A stretch of 64,000 nucleotides of DNA from Sphingomicrobium sediminis (GCF_023805295.1 NZ_JAMSHT010000001.1:1612001-1676000), one strand, 5' to 3'; counted from the stretch's first letter, positions 37,521 through 47,184 are shown. Notes: generated from the letters alone by a model not told the origin. Numbers and translations: made by a program.

Positions 37521-38438
37521 ATGAATATCGCGATCATCGGTGCCGGCATGGCCGGGCTCTCCTGCGCGCACGCGCTGATGCGGGCCGGTCATGATGTGCG
37601 GCTGTTCGACAAGGGGCGCGGCCCCGGTGGACGCATGTCGACGCGCCGCACGGTGCAGGATGGCGAGACGCTGCGCTTCGATCATGGCGCGCAATATTTC
37701 ACCGTCCGCGACCCGAAATTTGCCGCGACAGTCGCTGAGTGGGAAGAGGCCGGCATTGCGGCGCGCTGGCCGGTCGCCGGCGAGGACGCCTTTGTCGGCA
37801 CCCCCGCAATGAATGCGCCCGTCAAAACCCTCGCCGAAGCGGCAGACGTCCAATTCGCGACCCGCATCGACACTGCCAACACGAGCGATGGCAGCTGGAT
37901 TCTGTCGGACATGGAGCAGCCTTTCGATGCCCTTATAATCGCCGTACCCGCCGAACAGGCGGCCGAGGTGGCTGCACCGCTTCATGCCGACTTCGCGAAG
38001 ATTGCTGTCGAAACCGTGTCCGACCCCTGCTGGACAGTGATGGCCAGTTTCGCCGACCGCCTGCCTCACGCCGATATTCTGCGCGAACAGGGTGCCATCG
38101 GTTGGGCGGCGCGCGACAGTGCCAAACCCGGCCGCGCGCCCGGCGAGCGCTGGGTGATCCAGGCGACGCCCCGATGGTCGCGCGATCATATCGAGGCCTC
38201 GCCCGAGGATATCGCGCCGGAATTGCTTAGCCACTTTGCCGCTGCGATCGGCGTGCCGCTTCCCGACCCCACCTTCCTCACCGCGCATCGCTGGCGTTTC
38301 GCCCGGTCGGGCAATAGCGGCGACCGATTCCTCTGGGACGAAGAGATCAAGCTTGGCTTGTGCGGGGACTGGCTTGCAGGGCCGCGCGTCGAGGCCGCTT
38401 GGCTGTCGGGACTGGCGCTGGCAGAGGCGATCGGATGA
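37521..38438 (+). CDS. FAD/NAD(P)-dependent oxidoreductase, renalase/amine-oxidase-like
   Basis: The 305-residue protein has the N-terminal FAD dinucleotide-binding motif IIGAGMAGLSCAHAL (GxGxxG), the RGPGGRMSTRR segment and FDHGAQYFTVRDP typical of the renalase-like branch. It probably oxidises a small NAD(P)H-like or amine substrate; none is known here. The ATG at 37521 is used since the longer frame runs back across the tRNA gap. It couples to the DCC gene by ATGA. Confidence 0.88.
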   Translation: MNIAIIGAGMAGLSCAHALMRAGHDVRLFDKGRGPGGRMSTRRTVQDGETLRFDHGAQYFTVRDPKFAATVAEWEEAGIAARWPVAGEDAFVGTPAMNAPVKTLAEAADVQFATRIDTANTSDGSWILSDMEQPFDALIIAVPAEQAAEVAAPLHADFAKIAVETVSDPCWTVMASFADRLPHADILREQGAIGWAARDSAKPGRAPGERWVIQATPRWSRDHIEASPEDIAPELLSHFAAAIGVPLPDPTFLTAHRWRFARSGNSGDRFLWDEEIKLGLCGDWLAGPRVEAAWLSGLALAEAIG

Positions 38439-38794
38439 GCAAGCTGACGATTTGGTATGACGGCGCCTGCCCGCTATGCCGGCGCGAGATCGCGTTCATG
38501 CGGAGGCTCGACCGGCGCGGCCGCATCCATTTTCACGACATCGCGGCTGACGAGGACCCGTCCTGCCCGGTCGATCGCGCGGACCTGCTCGATCGCTTCC
38601 ACGCGCGGGAAAATGGTCGCCTCTATCACGGCGCACAGGCCTTTGCGGCGATGTGGCGCGCCATCCCCTGGCTGTGGCCATTCGGGCAACTGGCCCGCCT
38701 CCCGATCATCTCCCACCTGCTCGAGCTTGCCTACCGCGGGTTCCTCCGACTTCGTCCGCGCCTCGTAGGCTGGCTCGGCGGTCGCGAGGCTTGA
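38435..38794 (+). CDS. DUF393 / DCC-family thiol-disulfide oxidoreductase
   Basis: The 119-residue protein has the DCC pattern YDGACPLCRRE (DGxCxxC near the N-terminus), the thioredoxin-like fold family DUF393. A cytosolic redox role is expected. It shares ATGA with the oxidoreductase upstream, suggesting a functional pair. A long C-terminal basic-hydrophobic tail (RLRPRLVGWLGG) is visible. Confidence 0.88.
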   Translation: MSKLTIWYDGACPLCRREIAFMRRLDRRGRIHFHDIAADEDPSCPVDRADLLDRFHARENGRLYHGAQAFAAMWRAIPWLWPFGQLARLPIISHLLELAYRGFLRLRPRLVGWLGGREA

Positions 38795-38836
38795 GACCGA
38801 CTTTTTCGACAGAAAGCCATCGACTAATAGGGCCCT

Positions 38837-38851
38837 GCCTGTTTATCAGGC
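38837..38851 (+). promoter_or_regulatory. Small hairpin over the nhaA ribosome-binding site
   Basis: GCCTG-TTTAT-CAGGC forms a 5-bp stem whose right arm contains the AGG that precedes the nhaA ATG. It could tune translation, but it is short. Confidence 0.3.
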
Positions 38852-38854
38852 GCC

Positions 38855-40138
38855 ATGGCTAAAACTCCGCAACAAGTCCAAGCCGAGGAAAAGCGCGCAG
38901 GCCTCGTCCTGATCGGCGCCGCGCTGCTCGCCCTCATTGCCGCCAATTCCCCGCTTGCCGAGGCCTATGAGAGCCTCCTCAAGTTCAAGTTCGGCCCCGA
39001 ATGGCCGCGCTTCGGGGTGTTCAGCGTCGAATATTGGGTGGTCGACGGATTGATGGCCATCTTCTTCCTGCTCGTCGGACTCGAAGTGAAACGCGAATGG
39101 TTCGAAGGCCGCCTCGCCAACAGCCAGGCACGCCGATTGCCGATCATCGCCGCAATCGGCGGCATGGCGGTGCCCGCACTCATCTATGTGCTGGTGATCG
39201 GCTTCGATCCCGACCGCATGAATGGCTGGGCCATCCCTGCGGCCACCGACATCGCCTTCGCGATCGGCGTGCTCGCCATCCTCGGCCGGTTCGCCCCGCC
39301 GGCGATCAAGCTGCTGCTCGTCACCATCGCGATCGTCGACGATATCGGCGCGGTGATCATCATCGCCTTGTTCTACACGGCGGACCTCAACACCTACGCA
39401 TTGGGCGGGGCGCTCGCGGTCGGCGCGATCATGGCGACGATGAGCCTCTACGGCGTGCGCAAGCTGCGCTGGTTCCTGATCGGCTTTGCCGTGCTGTGGT
39501 ACCTCACGCTTGCCAGCGGCGTGCACGCGACCATTGCCGGCGTCCTCGCCGCACTGACCATCCCGCTCGGCCAGGGCGAGAAGAAGTCGCCACTCCGCCA
39601 GCTCGAACATGACATCCACCCCTGGGTGATGTTCGGCATCGTCCCGATCTTCGGTTTCGTCGCCGCAGGTGTGGCGCTGCCCGACAGCTTCGCGGCCCTG
39701 TTCGCGCCGCTGCCGCTCGGCATCATGCTGGGCCTCTTCATCGGCAAGCAGATCGGCGTGTTCGGCTTCATCTATGCGGCCTGCAAGTTGCGCCTCGCGG
39801 CGCGCCCCCGCGGTACGCGTTGGGCACAAATCTATGGCGCCGCCGTGCTGTGCGGGATCGGTTTCACCATGAGCCTGTTCATCGGCGGTCTCGCTTTCCC
39901 CGATCGTCCCGATTTGGTCGACGCCGCCAAGATCGGCACCTTGTCGGGCTCCCTTCTCTCGGCGCTGACAGGATACCTCATCCTGCGTTTCACGCCGCCG
40001 GTGGCAGCCCGCATGGACGATACCGAGAAATCGGGCGAGGTTTTCTGCGCCGACGATACGATGGGCGATGAGAAGACGAGCCGCGACAAGGCCAAGGAAG
40101 CCAAGCGCGTCATGCGCGGAACCGTCTCCGAAGACTAG
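38855..40138 (+). CDS. nhaA: Na+/H+ antiporter NhaA
   Basis: The 427-residue polytopic protein matches NhaA. Key parts: FFLLVGLEVKREWFEGRL, the ion-binding region PAATDIAFAIGVLAILGRF and IVDDIGAVIIIALFY with the Asp pair, and the end LRFTPP. The start ATG has AGG 4 nt upstream. A charged C-terminal tail of about 45 residues (KSGEVFCADD... KAKEAKRVMRG) is longer than in E. coli. The stop is shared with the convergent cupin gene (CTAG). Confidence 0.95.
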   Translation: MAKTPQQVQAEEKRAGLVLIGAALLALIAANSPLAEAYESLLKFKFGPEWPRFGVFSVEYWVVDGLMAIFFLLVGLEVKREWFEGRLANSQARRLPIIAAIGGMAVPALIYVLVIGFDPDRMNGWAIPAATDIAFAIGVLAILGRFAPPAIKLLLVTIAIVDDIGAVIIIALFYTADLNTYALGGALAVGAIMATMSLYGVRKLRWFLIGFAVLWYLTLASGVHATIAGVLAALTIPLGQGEKKSPLRQLEHDIHPWVMFGIVPIFGFVAAGVALPDSFAALFAPLPLGIMLGLFIGKQIGVFGFIYAACKLRLAARPRGTRWAQIYGAAVLCGIGFTMSLFIGGLAFPDRPDLVDAAKIGTLSGSLLSALTGYLILRFTPPVAARMDDTEKSGEVFCADDTMGDEKTSRDKAKEAKRVMRGTVSED

Positions 40139-41121
40139 AAGCGGCTGTCGCTCGGATAGCCGCTCAGGAAGTCGTTATCCGCGGCGAAGTTCGTGAAACT
40201 CATCGAGATGGAGAGGTCGAGCGCCTCGACATGATGCCACCAGCCGATCGGCAGGAAGATCGCCTCGCCCGGCCCGATGGTGGTTTCCAGCAGCGGCGGC
40301 AGCGCGGGATCCTCGACATCCCAATCCGTGGGCTCGCGACCCGAAAAGCAGTGCACGAAATTGCGCATACGCGCGACGTCCCAGCTCGGCACCATCCGCA
40401 CCTTCTTGCGCCCCTTCACCTGCACCAGAAGGTTGTTGGTGAGATCGTGATGGAAGGGCGTCAGGGTGCCCTTCGGCCCGAGCCAGAAGAAGCCGTCATT
40501 CTGCCCACTGGCCTGCAGGATCGAGACGGGGCCGAGATCGTCCCATAACGCCGCGAGCGAGCGCTTGTTGGTGCTGTCATTATAGGCGGTGACGTAGAAA
40601 TCGTTGGACGGCGTGTCGCCAAGTTCTTTCAGCCTCGCGATGATCTCCTTCATCGGCACGACATTGCGATGGCGACCCTTGTCGAGCTCGTAATCGGCCT
40701 CGCTCTCGCGCCGTTCCTGCATTTCTACACGCTGGGCGCCGACCTTGGCATCGAGATAATCGAGATCCCATTTGTCGAGCGCATCCCAATGATCGACCAG
40801 CCCGGTAAGCTTCACCGGCAGGTTGGCGGCGTAAAATTGCTCGAAGAAATCAGCAGGCTGCGGATTGTCGGTCGTCGGGATGGTCAGCCCTTCGGCCCGC
40901 TCTCCCGCCAGCTTGCCATACAAGCCCAAAGTCCAGTCGCGTTTGGCGATCCGCCGCGAGGCGCGGAGCAGCGCGCTGGCATATGGGTCCTTCTCCAATC
41001 GCTTCAGCTCATAATCGGCCTTGGCCGGCGAGGCACCCGCCTCGACTAGCTTCTGGCGCAGTGCCGCTTCGTCCGCTCCGTCGAGCAGCCCCTCGGCGAT
41101 CAATTCCTTCACATTGGCCAT
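40135..41121 (-). CDS. Cupin_8/JmjC-like 2-oxoglutarate oxygenase candidate
   Basis: The 328-residue protein has an N-terminal helical segment and a C-terminal cupin-like domain with a facial triad pattern: LTPFHHDLTNNLLVQVKGRKKV (His-x-Asp) and PIGWWHHVEAL (distal His). This is the arrangement of Fe(II)/2-oxoglutarate hydroxylases such as FIH/JMJD5. It probably hydroxylates a protein or tRNA, target unknown. The start at 41121 gives the clean N-terminus MANVKELIAEGLL. It is divergent from the channel gene. Confidence 0.85.
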   Translation of the reverse strand: MANVKELIAEGLLDGADEAALRQKLVEAGASPAKADYELKRLEKDPYASALLRASRRIAKRDWTLGLYGKLAGERAEGLTIPTTDNPQPADFFEQFYAANLPVKLTGLVDHWDALDKWDLDYLDAKVGAQRVEMQERRESEADYELDKGRHRNVVPMKEIIARLKELGDTPSNDFYVTAYNDSTNKRSLAALWDDLGPVSILQASGQNDGFFWLGPKGTLTPFHHDLTNNLLVQVKGRKKVRMVPSWDVARMRNFVHCFSGREPTDWDVEDPALPPLLETTIGPGEAIFLPIGWWHHVEALDLSISMSFTNFAADNDFLSGYPSDSRF

Positions 41122-41167
41122 GACGTGCGGCCTAGCAAAAGGACCGCGACATTGCGATGACAGTGGC

Positions 41168-41602
41168 ATGTGGATCGAATTCATCCTCACCAGCATCGCG
41201 CTCATCGGGCTTTGCACGATCATCCATTACGAGGCGCTACGCTTTGCGCTGGCTCGCTTCGGGAAGGTGGGCACGCATCACCGTATGCGCATCGTCGGCG
41301 TGATTCTCGTCGCTTTCGGATCGCACCTTGCGCATGTCATCCTCTACGCGCTTGCCTTCTTCTTCCTAGAGCGAATGCAGGGCTTCGGCAGCATTTCCGG
41401 CGGCCAAGCACGCGACTTTGCCGACGCCCTCTATTTCTCGGTGACGAGCTACACGACCATGGGCTTTGCCGACCTGTTCCCGACCGGAACACTGCGTTTG
41501 CTGTCCGGCCTTGAGGCGCTGGTCGGTCTCGTGATGGTGGCCTGGACCGCCTCGATCACCTTTCTCGCCATGCAAAAAAGTATCGAGGCGCAGGACGACT
41601 GA
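41168..41602 (+). CDS. Two-transmembrane ion channel protein
   Basis: The 144-residue protein has three hydrophobic segments, with a pore-loop between the last two. The selectivity filter region reads SYTTMGFADLFPTG, aligned with the TVGYGD of potassium channels but with M, F and A changes. It therefore belongs to the Ion_trans_2-like two-TM family; ion selectivity is uncertain. No cytosolic ligand-binding domain is present. The RBS is weak. Confidence 0.8.
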   Translation: MWIEFILTSIALIGLCTIIHYEALRFALARFGKVGTHHRMRIVGVILVAFGSHLAHVILYALAFFFLERMQGFGSISGGQARDFADALYFSVTSYTTMGFADLFPTGTLRLLSGLEALVGLVMVAWTASITFLAMQKSIEAQDD

Positions 41603-41612
41603 TCGGAGCCTG

Positions 41613-42185
41613 TCACTCGGCGAGCGGCGGCACATCCATTTGGGCGCGTTCGCGATCCGTCAGCACCGATGCATCAGCCTCATAGAGACCCATCACGCCA
41701 TCTTGCTGACGCGACTGCGTGCCGTAGATTTGGGGGCGTTCGATGGTCATGAGATAGCGATCGAGGCTGGCCGCCGCGATCCAGTCGGCACGCTCATGGC
41801 CCAGCTTCATGGCGACCATGGCGGCATGATGGGCGCGCAGAAAATGTTCGGGCTCGCTACCGTGCTGGAAGATGAAGGCGGCGTGATAATAATCGTTGCC
41901 GGTTTCGAGCGCGCCCGTCTCGAACAATTCGGCAGTGCGCGCGAAGCGGCGCTCGTCACCCTCGTTCATCTCGATCGCGAGATCGCTGGGGATACGGATC
42001 GACCCGTCGTCGGTCGGCACCATCGCTTTCATGAGCCGCATGCGGATTTCCTGGTCGGCCTCGAACATGGCGGTCATTTCCGCATTGTCGGCCTGGGCTT
42101 CCTCGGCGGCATCCTGCGCCATCGCGGCGGTCGGCAGCACCGGCATGGCGGCGCCCAGCGCCAATGCAGTCATCAACACTTTCAT
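41613..42185 (-). CDS. Exported DUF6624-like protein
   Basis: The 190-residue protein has a signal peptide (about 1-23, ends AMAQ) and the DUF6624-like pattern MFEADQEIRMRLMKAM, YYHAAFIFQHG, HHAAMVAMKLGHERADWIAAASLDRYL, QIYGTQ. The function is unknown; a periplasmic, all-helical protein is expected. The ATG at 42185 follows GGGGAAAA. A palindromic TTACATCTGTAA lies just upstream. The end is 10 nt from the channel stop. Confidence 0.78.
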   Translation of the reverse strand: MKVLMTALALGAAMPVLPTAAMAQDAAEEAQADNAEMTAMFEADQEIRMRLMKAMVPTDDGSIRIPSDLAIEMNEGDERRFARTAELFETGALETGNDYYHAAFIFQHGSEPEHFLRAHHAAMVAMKLGHERADWIAAASLDRYLMTIERPQIYGTQSRQQDGVMGLYEADASVLTDRERAQMDVPPLAE

Positions 42186-42205
42186 GTCTTTTCCCCACTC
42201 GGTGA

Positions 42206-42217
42206 TTACATCTGTAA
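42206..42217 (-). promoter_or_regulatory. TACAnnTGTA palindrome upstream of the DUF6624 gene
   Basis: TTACA-TC-TGTAA is a perfect 12-bp palindrome, the consensus core of BlaI/MecI/CopY-type repressor operators (TACAnnTGTA). It overlaps the probable -10 (TGTAAT on the minus strand) 21 nt before the ATG. No BlaI gene is in the window. Confidence 0.5.
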
Positions 42218-42229
42218 CCAGAAATGGAA

Positions 42230-42261
42230 GTGGGGGCGCCGCCATCAAGCCGCGCCCCCAC
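42230..42261 (-). terminator. Terminator-like hairpin after etfBA
   Basis: GTGGGGGCGC and GCGCCCCCAC are perfect 10-bp arms with a 12-nt loop. On the minus strand it lies 31 nt after the etfA stop; the following T content is modest (TTCCATTTCT). Confidence 0.6.
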
Positions 42262-42292
42262 CAATCAACCGTTATTTCCGACGAACGGTCGG

Positions 42293-43222
42293 CTAGAGCT
42301 TCTCGGTCAGCTCCGGCACCGCCTGGAAGAGGTCGGCGACCAGGCCGATATCGGCGACCTGGAAGATCGGCGCTTCCTCATCCTTGTTGATGGCGACGAT
42401 GACTTTGGAGTCCTTCATGCCGGCAAGGTGCTGGATCGCACCCGAAATGCCGATGGCGATGTAGACTTCAGGCGCAACGATTTTGCCGGTCTGGCCTACC
42501 TGGTAGTCGTTGGGCGCATAGCCCGCATCGACCGCAGCGCGCGAAGCGCCGACCGCCGCACCGAGCTTGTCCGCCAGCGGGTCGAGCAGCTTGTGGAAGT
42601 CGTCCGACGAACCGAAGGCACGGCCACCCGAGACGATCACGCCTGCACTAGTAAGCTCGGGGCGATCGCCTTCGCTCAATTCGGCCGAGACGAAGCTCGA
42701 CTTGGGGCTGTCGGCACCGGCGTCGATAGTCTCGATCGCGCCCGAACCGCCTTCCGCAGCCGCCTTGTCGAAGGCAGTGCCGCGCACGGTGATGACCTTC
42801 TTGGCATCCGACGACTGGACGGTTGCGATGGCGTTGCCGGCATAAATGGGCCGGGTGAACGTATCTTCGCTCTCGACCGAGATGATGTCGCTGACCTGCG
42901 CGACGTCGAGCTTGGCGGCGACGCGCGGGGCGACATTCTTGCCGGTCGTGGTGGCCGGCGCGAGGAAGGCGTCATGATGACCCATCTGATCGATGATGAT
43001 CGGCGCGACGTCTTCTGCCAGCTGGTGTTCGAGATGCGCGGCGTCGGCGACATGGACCTTGCCCACGCCATCGATCTTCGCAGCCGCTTCGGCAACCGCA
43101 CCGACATTGCTGCCGGCGACCAGCAGGTGGACTTCGCCCAGTTTGGCAGCGGCGGTCACGGTCGAGAGAGTGGCGTCCTTCACCACCTTGCCGTCATGTT
43201 CGACGAGTACGAGCGTCTTCAT
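42293..43222 (-). CDS. etfA: Electron transfer flavoprotein alpha subunit
   Basis: The 309-residue protein starts [22 protein letters not shown] and ends with the FAD domain signature ([46 protein letters not shown]). With EtfB it carries electrons from acyl-CoA dehydrogenases to ETF-ubiquinone oxidoreductase. It begins 1 nt after the etfB stop, a classic operon. Confidence 0.96.
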   Translation of the reverse strand: MKTLVLVEHDGKVVKDATLSTVTAAAKLGEVHLLVAGSNVGAVAEAAAKIDGVGKVHVADAAHLEHQLAEDVAPIIIDQMGHHDAFLAPATTTGKNVAPRVAAKLDVAQVSDIISVESEDTFTRPIYAGNAIATVQSSDAKKVITVRGTAFDKAAAEGGSGAIETIDAGADSPKSSFVSAELSEGDRPELTSAGVIVSGGRAFGSSDDFHKLLDPLADKLGAAVGASRAAVDAGYAPNDYQVGQTGKIVAPEVYIAIGISGAIQHLAGMKDSKVIVAINKDEEAPIFQVADIGLVADLFQAVPELTEKL

Positions 43223-43223
43223 C

Positions 43224-43970
43224 TTAGGCAACTCCCAGCGCTTTGAGTTTGGCAACCAGCTCGTCGACATTGTCGACCTTGTCCCCGGCCTCGCGCTTGG
43301 GCGGTTCGGCGACATTGGTGATGGTCAGGCGGCGCGCGACGTCGACCCCATAATCTTCGGGCGTCATGGTATCGAGCGGCTTCTTCTTCGCCTTCATGAT
43401 GTTGGGCAACGAGGCATAGCGCGGCTCGTTCAAACGAAGGTCGGTGGTGACGATGGCGGGAAGCTGGAGCTTCACCGTCTCCAGACCGCCATCGACTTCG
43501 CGCGTTACGTCGACGCTGCCGTCGCCCGGCTCCACCTTCGAGGCAAACGTACCCTGCGGCCAGTCCAGAAGCGCGGCGAGCATCTGGCCCGTCGCATTGC
43601 TGTCGTCATCGATCGCCTGCTTGCCGAGGATGACCATGTCGGGACCCTCGTCCGCGACGACCTTTTCGAGCAGCTTGGCAACGCCCAGCGGTTCGACGTC
43701 CTCGTCGGTCTGGATGAGGATGGCGCGGTCGGCGCCCATGGCGAGCGCGGTGCGCAGCGTTTCCTGCGCCTTGGCGGGACCGACCGAGACCGCGACGATC
43801 TCTTCGGCTTTGCCCGCTTCCTTGAGGCGGATGGCTTCTTCGACGGCGATCTCGTCAAAGGGGTTCATCGACATTTTGACGTTGGCGAGGTCGACCCCGC
43901 TTCCGTCCATCTTGACCCGTGGTTTGACGTTATAGTCGATCACCCGTTTGACGGCGACGAGCAGTTTCAT
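43224..43970 (-). CDS. etfB: Electron transfer flavoprotein beta subunit
   Basis: The 248-residue protein starts [20 protein letters not shown], with [30 protein letters not shown] and the AMP-binding region. It pairs with EtfA. GGAG lies about 10 nt upstream of the ATG. Promoter-like tandem repeats lie in the 125-nt gap before the divergent exoD gene. Confidence 0.96.
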   Translation of the reverse strand: MKLLVAVKRVIDYNVKPRVKMDGSGVDLANVKMSMNPFDEIAVEEAIRLKEAGKAEEIVAVSVGPAKAQETLRTALAMGADRAILIQTDEDVEPLGVAKLLEKVVADEGPDMVILGKQAIDDDSNATGQMLAALLDWPQGTFASKVEPGDGSVDVTREVDGGLETVKLQLPAIVTTDLRLNEPRYASLPNIMKAKKKPLDTMTPEDYGVDVARRLTITNVAEPPKREAGDKVDNVDELVAKLKALGVA

Positions 43971-44011
43971 CTGCTGATTTCTCCTGACAGAATGTTGGGT
44001 GCGATATGCTT

Positions 44012-44034
44012 GTCAAATGAGCGCGCGTCAAATG
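44012..44034 (-). promoter_or_regulatory. Tandem CATTTGAC repeats upstream of etfBA
   Basis: Two copies of GTCAAATG (CATTTGAC on the minus strand) occur with a 15-nt period, 42 nt before etfB. Each contains TTTGAC, a -35-like element; one pairs with GCATAT at 17 nt. This may be a double promoter or an activator/repressor site. Confidence 0.4.
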
Positions 44035-44095
44035 GGTGAAGTTCCGTAGCGGCAGAACAGCGCAACATTTGCGACCAACCGCCGTTTTCTCTTGC

Positions 44096-44722
44096 ATGGG
44101 AAAGCATGAAGGCGATGGCGAACTCGGCGAAGTTCACTCGGTTGGCGAGATTGTCGAGGGTCTCGAACAGATCGGGGAAGAGAAGGATTGCGTCTCGGTG
44201 GGCGATGTCGCCGATGCATTCGGAACGCGCACCTTCGCGCCCTTCCTGATCGTTCCGGCGCTGCTCGAGATCACCCCGCTGGGCGCGGTGCCCGGCGTGC
44301 CCAGCATCCTGGCCGCGACCATCGCCTTGTTCGCCGTGCAGATGCTGATCGGGCAGGACCATATCTGGATCCCGGAATTTCTCGAGAAACGCCGGGTGTC
44401 GGGCAGCAAGCTGCATGACAGCGCGGAAAAGGCCGAGGGCGTCGCGAACAAGATGGACGGCTGGTTCCACAAGCGCCTGCAGCCGCTCACCCGCGGCATC
44501 TTCATCAAGCTCGCTGCGCTCGTGATCCTGGCGCTGTGCGCCGCAGTGCCGTTCCTGGAGGTGCTGCCCTTCGCGAGCAGCGGCCCGATGCTGGCGATCA
44601 TCTTCATCGGCCTCGCACTATTGGTGCGCGACGGCCTGCTGCTGGTGGTCAGCGTTTTGGTCGGCGTCGCCGCCGTCGGCTTCGGCCTCAGTCAGCTGCT
44701 GATGGGCGGCGGAGGGGGCTAG
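44096..44722 (+). CDS. ExoD family exopolysaccharide synthesis protein
   Basis: The 208-residue protein has the ExoD pattern VGDVADAFGTRTFAPFLIVPALLEITPLGAVPGVPS and four hydrophobic segments, with a polar central part between. ExoD is linked to exopolysaccharide production and alkali tolerance in rhizobia; the mechanism is not known. The start at 44096 is used (ATG within CTTGCATGGG); no strong RBS. It ends in a Gly run. The 58-nt gap to sucC has a GC-rich dyad but no terminator T-run. Confidence 0.85.
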   Translation: MGKHEGDGELGEVHSVGEIVEGLEQIGEEKDCVSVGDVADAFGTRTFAPFLIVPALLEITPLGAVPGVPSILAATIALFAVQMLIGQDHIWIPEFLEKRRVSGSKLHDSAEKAEGVANKMDGWFHKRLQPLTRGIFIKLAALVILALCAAVPFLEVLPFASSGPMLAIIFIGLALLVRDGLLLVVSVLVGVAAVGFGLSQLLMGGGGG

Positions 44723-44780
44723 CCCCTCCACCCGCGGCAGTTAAGCCGAGAGGCCGCGCAAACAGCCCCCGGCTCTTCGC

Positions 44781-45977
44781 TTAAGCGGCCTCTTTGACCT
44801 GCGCGACGATCTTCTTGGCGGCGTCGCCAAGATCGTCGGCGGCGATGATTGGCAGGCCCGAATTGGCCAGCACGTCCTTGCCTTCCTGGACCTTGGTGCC
44901 TTCGAGACGGACGACCAACGGCACGTCGAGCTCGACTTCCTTGGCCGCCGCGACGATGCCTTCGGCGATCGTGTCGCAGCGCATGATGCCGCCGAAGATA
45001 TTGACCAGCACGCCCTTCACGGCGGGGTCCGACAGGATGATCTTGAAGGCTGCGGTGACCTTTTCCTTCGACGCGCCGCCACCGACATCGAGGAAGTTGG
45101 CGGGGAACGCACCATTCAGCTTGATGATGTCCATCGTCGCCATGGCAAGGCCCGCGCCGTTGACCATGCAGCCAATGTCGCCATCCAGCTTGATGTAGGC
45201 GAGGTCATATTTGGACGCCTCGACTTCCATCGGGTCTTCTTCGGTGAGGTCGCGCAGTTCTTCGATGTCGGGGTGACGGAACATGGCATTGCCGTCGAAG
45301 CCGACCTTGGCGTCGAGGACGAGCAGGTCGTCGCCCGACACGGCGAGCGGGTTGATCTCGATCTGGCTCGCATCGGTGCCGAGGAAGGCCTTGTAGAGCG
45401 AGGCAGTAACCTTGGCAGCCTGCTTGGCGAGGTCGCCAGTGAGGCCGAGCGCATTGGTGACGCTGCGGCCATGGTGCGGCATCAGGCCGGTTGCGGGATC
45501 GACGGTGAAGGTGTGCACCTTTTCCGGCGTGTCATGCGCGACCTGTTCGATGTCCATGCCGCCTTCGGGCGAGGCGACGATGGCGATGCGGCCCGACGCG
45601 CGGTCGACCAGCAGCGCCAGGTAGAATTCCTTGTCGATGTCGACGCCGTCGGTGACGTAGAGGCGCTGGACTTCCTTGCCCTCGTCGCCGGTCTGGATCG
45701 TCACCAGCGTGTTGCCGAGCATGTCCTTGGCATGCGCTTCGACTTCCTCGATCGACTTGGCGAGGCGGACACCGCCCTTCGAACCTTCCGGCAGCTCCTT
45801 GAAGGTGCCCTTGCCGCGGCCGCCGGCATGAATCTGCGCCTTCACCACCCAGAGCGGCCCGGGCAGCTTCTTGGCGGCCTCGACGGCTTCCTCGACGCTC
45901 ATCGCGGCATGGCCGGCGGGAACGGGGGCGCCGAACTTCGCAAGCAGTTCCTTGGCCTGATATTCATGGATGTTCAT
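44781..45977 (-). CDS. sucC: Succinyl-CoA synthetase (ADP-forming) beta subunit
   Basis: The 398-residue protein has the ATP-grasp N-terminus [36 protein letters not shown], and the C-terminal CoA-ligase region ([28 protein letters not shown]). It catalyses substrate-level phosphorylation in the TCA cycle with SucD, which is not in this window downstream on the same strand; it may lie elsewhere. It is divergent from dinB. Confidence 0.96.
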   Translation of the reverse strand: MNIHEYQAKELLAKFGAPVPAGHAAMSVEEAVEAAKKLPGPLWVVKAQIHAGGRGKGTFKELPEGSKGGVRLAKSIEEVEAHAKDMLGNTLVTIQTGDEGKEVQRLYVTDGVDIDKEFYLALLVDRASGRIAIVASPEGGMDIEQVAHDTPEKVHTFTVDPATGLMPHHGRSVTNALGLTGDLAKQAAKVTASLYKAFLGTDASQIEINPLAVSGDDLLVLDAKVGFDGNAMFRHPDIEELRDLTEEDPMEVEASKYDLAYIKLDGDIGCMVNGAGLAMATMDIIKLNGAFPANFLDVGGGASKEKVTAAFKIILSDPAVKGVLVNIFGGIMRCDTIAEGIVAAAKEVELDVPLVVRLEGTKVQEGKDVLANSGLPIIAADDLGDAAKKIVAQVKEAA

Positions 45978-46076
45978 GGGGACGGATCCTTGGATTTGGA
46001 ATCGTGTGAAAGAGTCGCGTGCGCCTAAAGCATATCGTGGTGACGAGGAAAAGCCGCTTGGGCTAGAAATGCTCTG

Positions 46077-47180
46077 GTGAACGACGAATCCGACCTTCCA
46101 GAGCCGGGCGCAGACGGGCGCAAGATCATCCATGTCGACATGGATGCCTTCTTCGCCAGCGTCGAACAGCGCGACAATCCCGAGCTTCGCGGCAAGCCCG
46201 TCGCGGTCGGCGGCGCGTCGGGCCGCGGCGTCGTGGCGGCGGCTAGCTACGAGGCGCGCGAATATGGCGTGCGCTCGGCCATGCCCAGCGTGACGGCCAA
46301 GCGCAAATGCCCCGACCTCATCTTCGTGAAGAGCCGTTTCGACGTCTATCGCGAGGTCAGCCGCCAGATCCGCGACATCTTCGCCATCCATGCCAGCGAG
46401 GTGCAGCCCCTCTCCCTCGACGAGGCATTCCTCGACGTCACCGACGATCCGCACGGGCTCGGCAGCGCGCGGGCCATCGCCGAGGATATCCGCGCCTGCA
46501 TCAAGGCCGAGACGCAGCTCACCGCCAGCGCGGGGGTCAGCTATTGCAAGTTCATCGCCAAGCTGGCGAGCGACCAGAACAAACCGGACGGCCTGTGCGT
46601 CATCACCCCTGCAAAGGGCCCTGCCTTCGTCCAGACCCTCCCGGTGCGCCGCTTCCATGGCGTCGGACCCAAGACGGCAGAGAAGATGAACCGGCTGGGT
46701 ATCGAGACCGGCGCCGACCTTGCCCGATGGCCATTGGAAGAGCTGCGCGCACGCTTCGGGTCGAGCGCCGAATGGTATTACCGGATCGCCCGCGGCATCG
46801 ACGAGCGGCCGGTCAAGTCGGACCGCGTGCGCAAGAGCTGCAGCGCCGAGCGCACCTTCGGCCAGGATGTCACCGACCCCGACGCGCTGCGCGCCGAACT
46901 GGAGCGCGTATCCACCATTTCATGGGAGCGAATCGAGCGCTCCAAGTTTATCGGGCGCACCGTGACGCTGAAGGTGAAATATGCCGATTTCACCCTCATC
47001 ACCCGCTCCAAAAGCTTCACCGAACCGGTGCGCGATGCGGAAACCTTTCACGAAGCGGGGCGTTCGCTGCTCAATGCCTTGTTTCCATTGGAAAAAGGCG
47101 TGCGTCTTCTGGGAATGGGCCTCCATTCCCCTGTCGAGCAGCAGAAAGGTAGTCCCAAGCAACTGGGACTCGCTTTTTAG
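46077..47180 (+). CDS. dinB: DNA polymerase IV (translesion)
   Basis: The 367-residue Y-family polymerase has the catalytic carboxylates in [16 protein letters not shown] and [10 protein letters not shown], a helix-hairpin-helix thumb ([12 protein letters not shown]) and a little-finger domain. The C-terminus ends QLGLAF, a beta-clamp binding motif. It starts at GTG. No LexA box (GAAC-N7-GTTC) is visible upstream, so SOS control is not supported by the 99-nt gap. Confidence 0.95.
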   Translation: MNDESDLPEPGADGRKIIHVDMDAFFASVEQRDNPELRGKPVAVGGASGRGVVAAASYEAREYGVRSAMPSVTAKRKCPDLIFVKSRFDVYREVSRQIRDIFAIHASEVQPLSLDEAFLDVTDDPHGLGSARAIAEDIRACIKAETQLTASAGVSYCKFIAKLASDQNKPDGLCVITPAKGPAFVQTLPVRRFHGVGPKTAEKMNRLGIETGADLARWPLEELRARFGSSAEWYYRIARGIDERPVKSDRVRKSCSAERTFGQDVTDPDALRAELERVSTISWERIERSKFIGRTVTLKVKYADFTLITRSKSFTEPVRDAETFHEAGRSLLNALFPLEKGVRLLGMGLHSPVEQQKGSPKQLGLAF

Positions 47181-47184
47181 AGAG

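Noticed and set aside
44711..44729. GGAGGGG/CCCCTCC dyad at the exoD end as terminator
   Set aside because: It lies across the stop codon and has no T-run on either strand.
45978..46076. LexA (SOS) box upstream of dinB
   Set aside because: No GAAC-N7-GTTC or similar dyad is present in the 99-nt gap.
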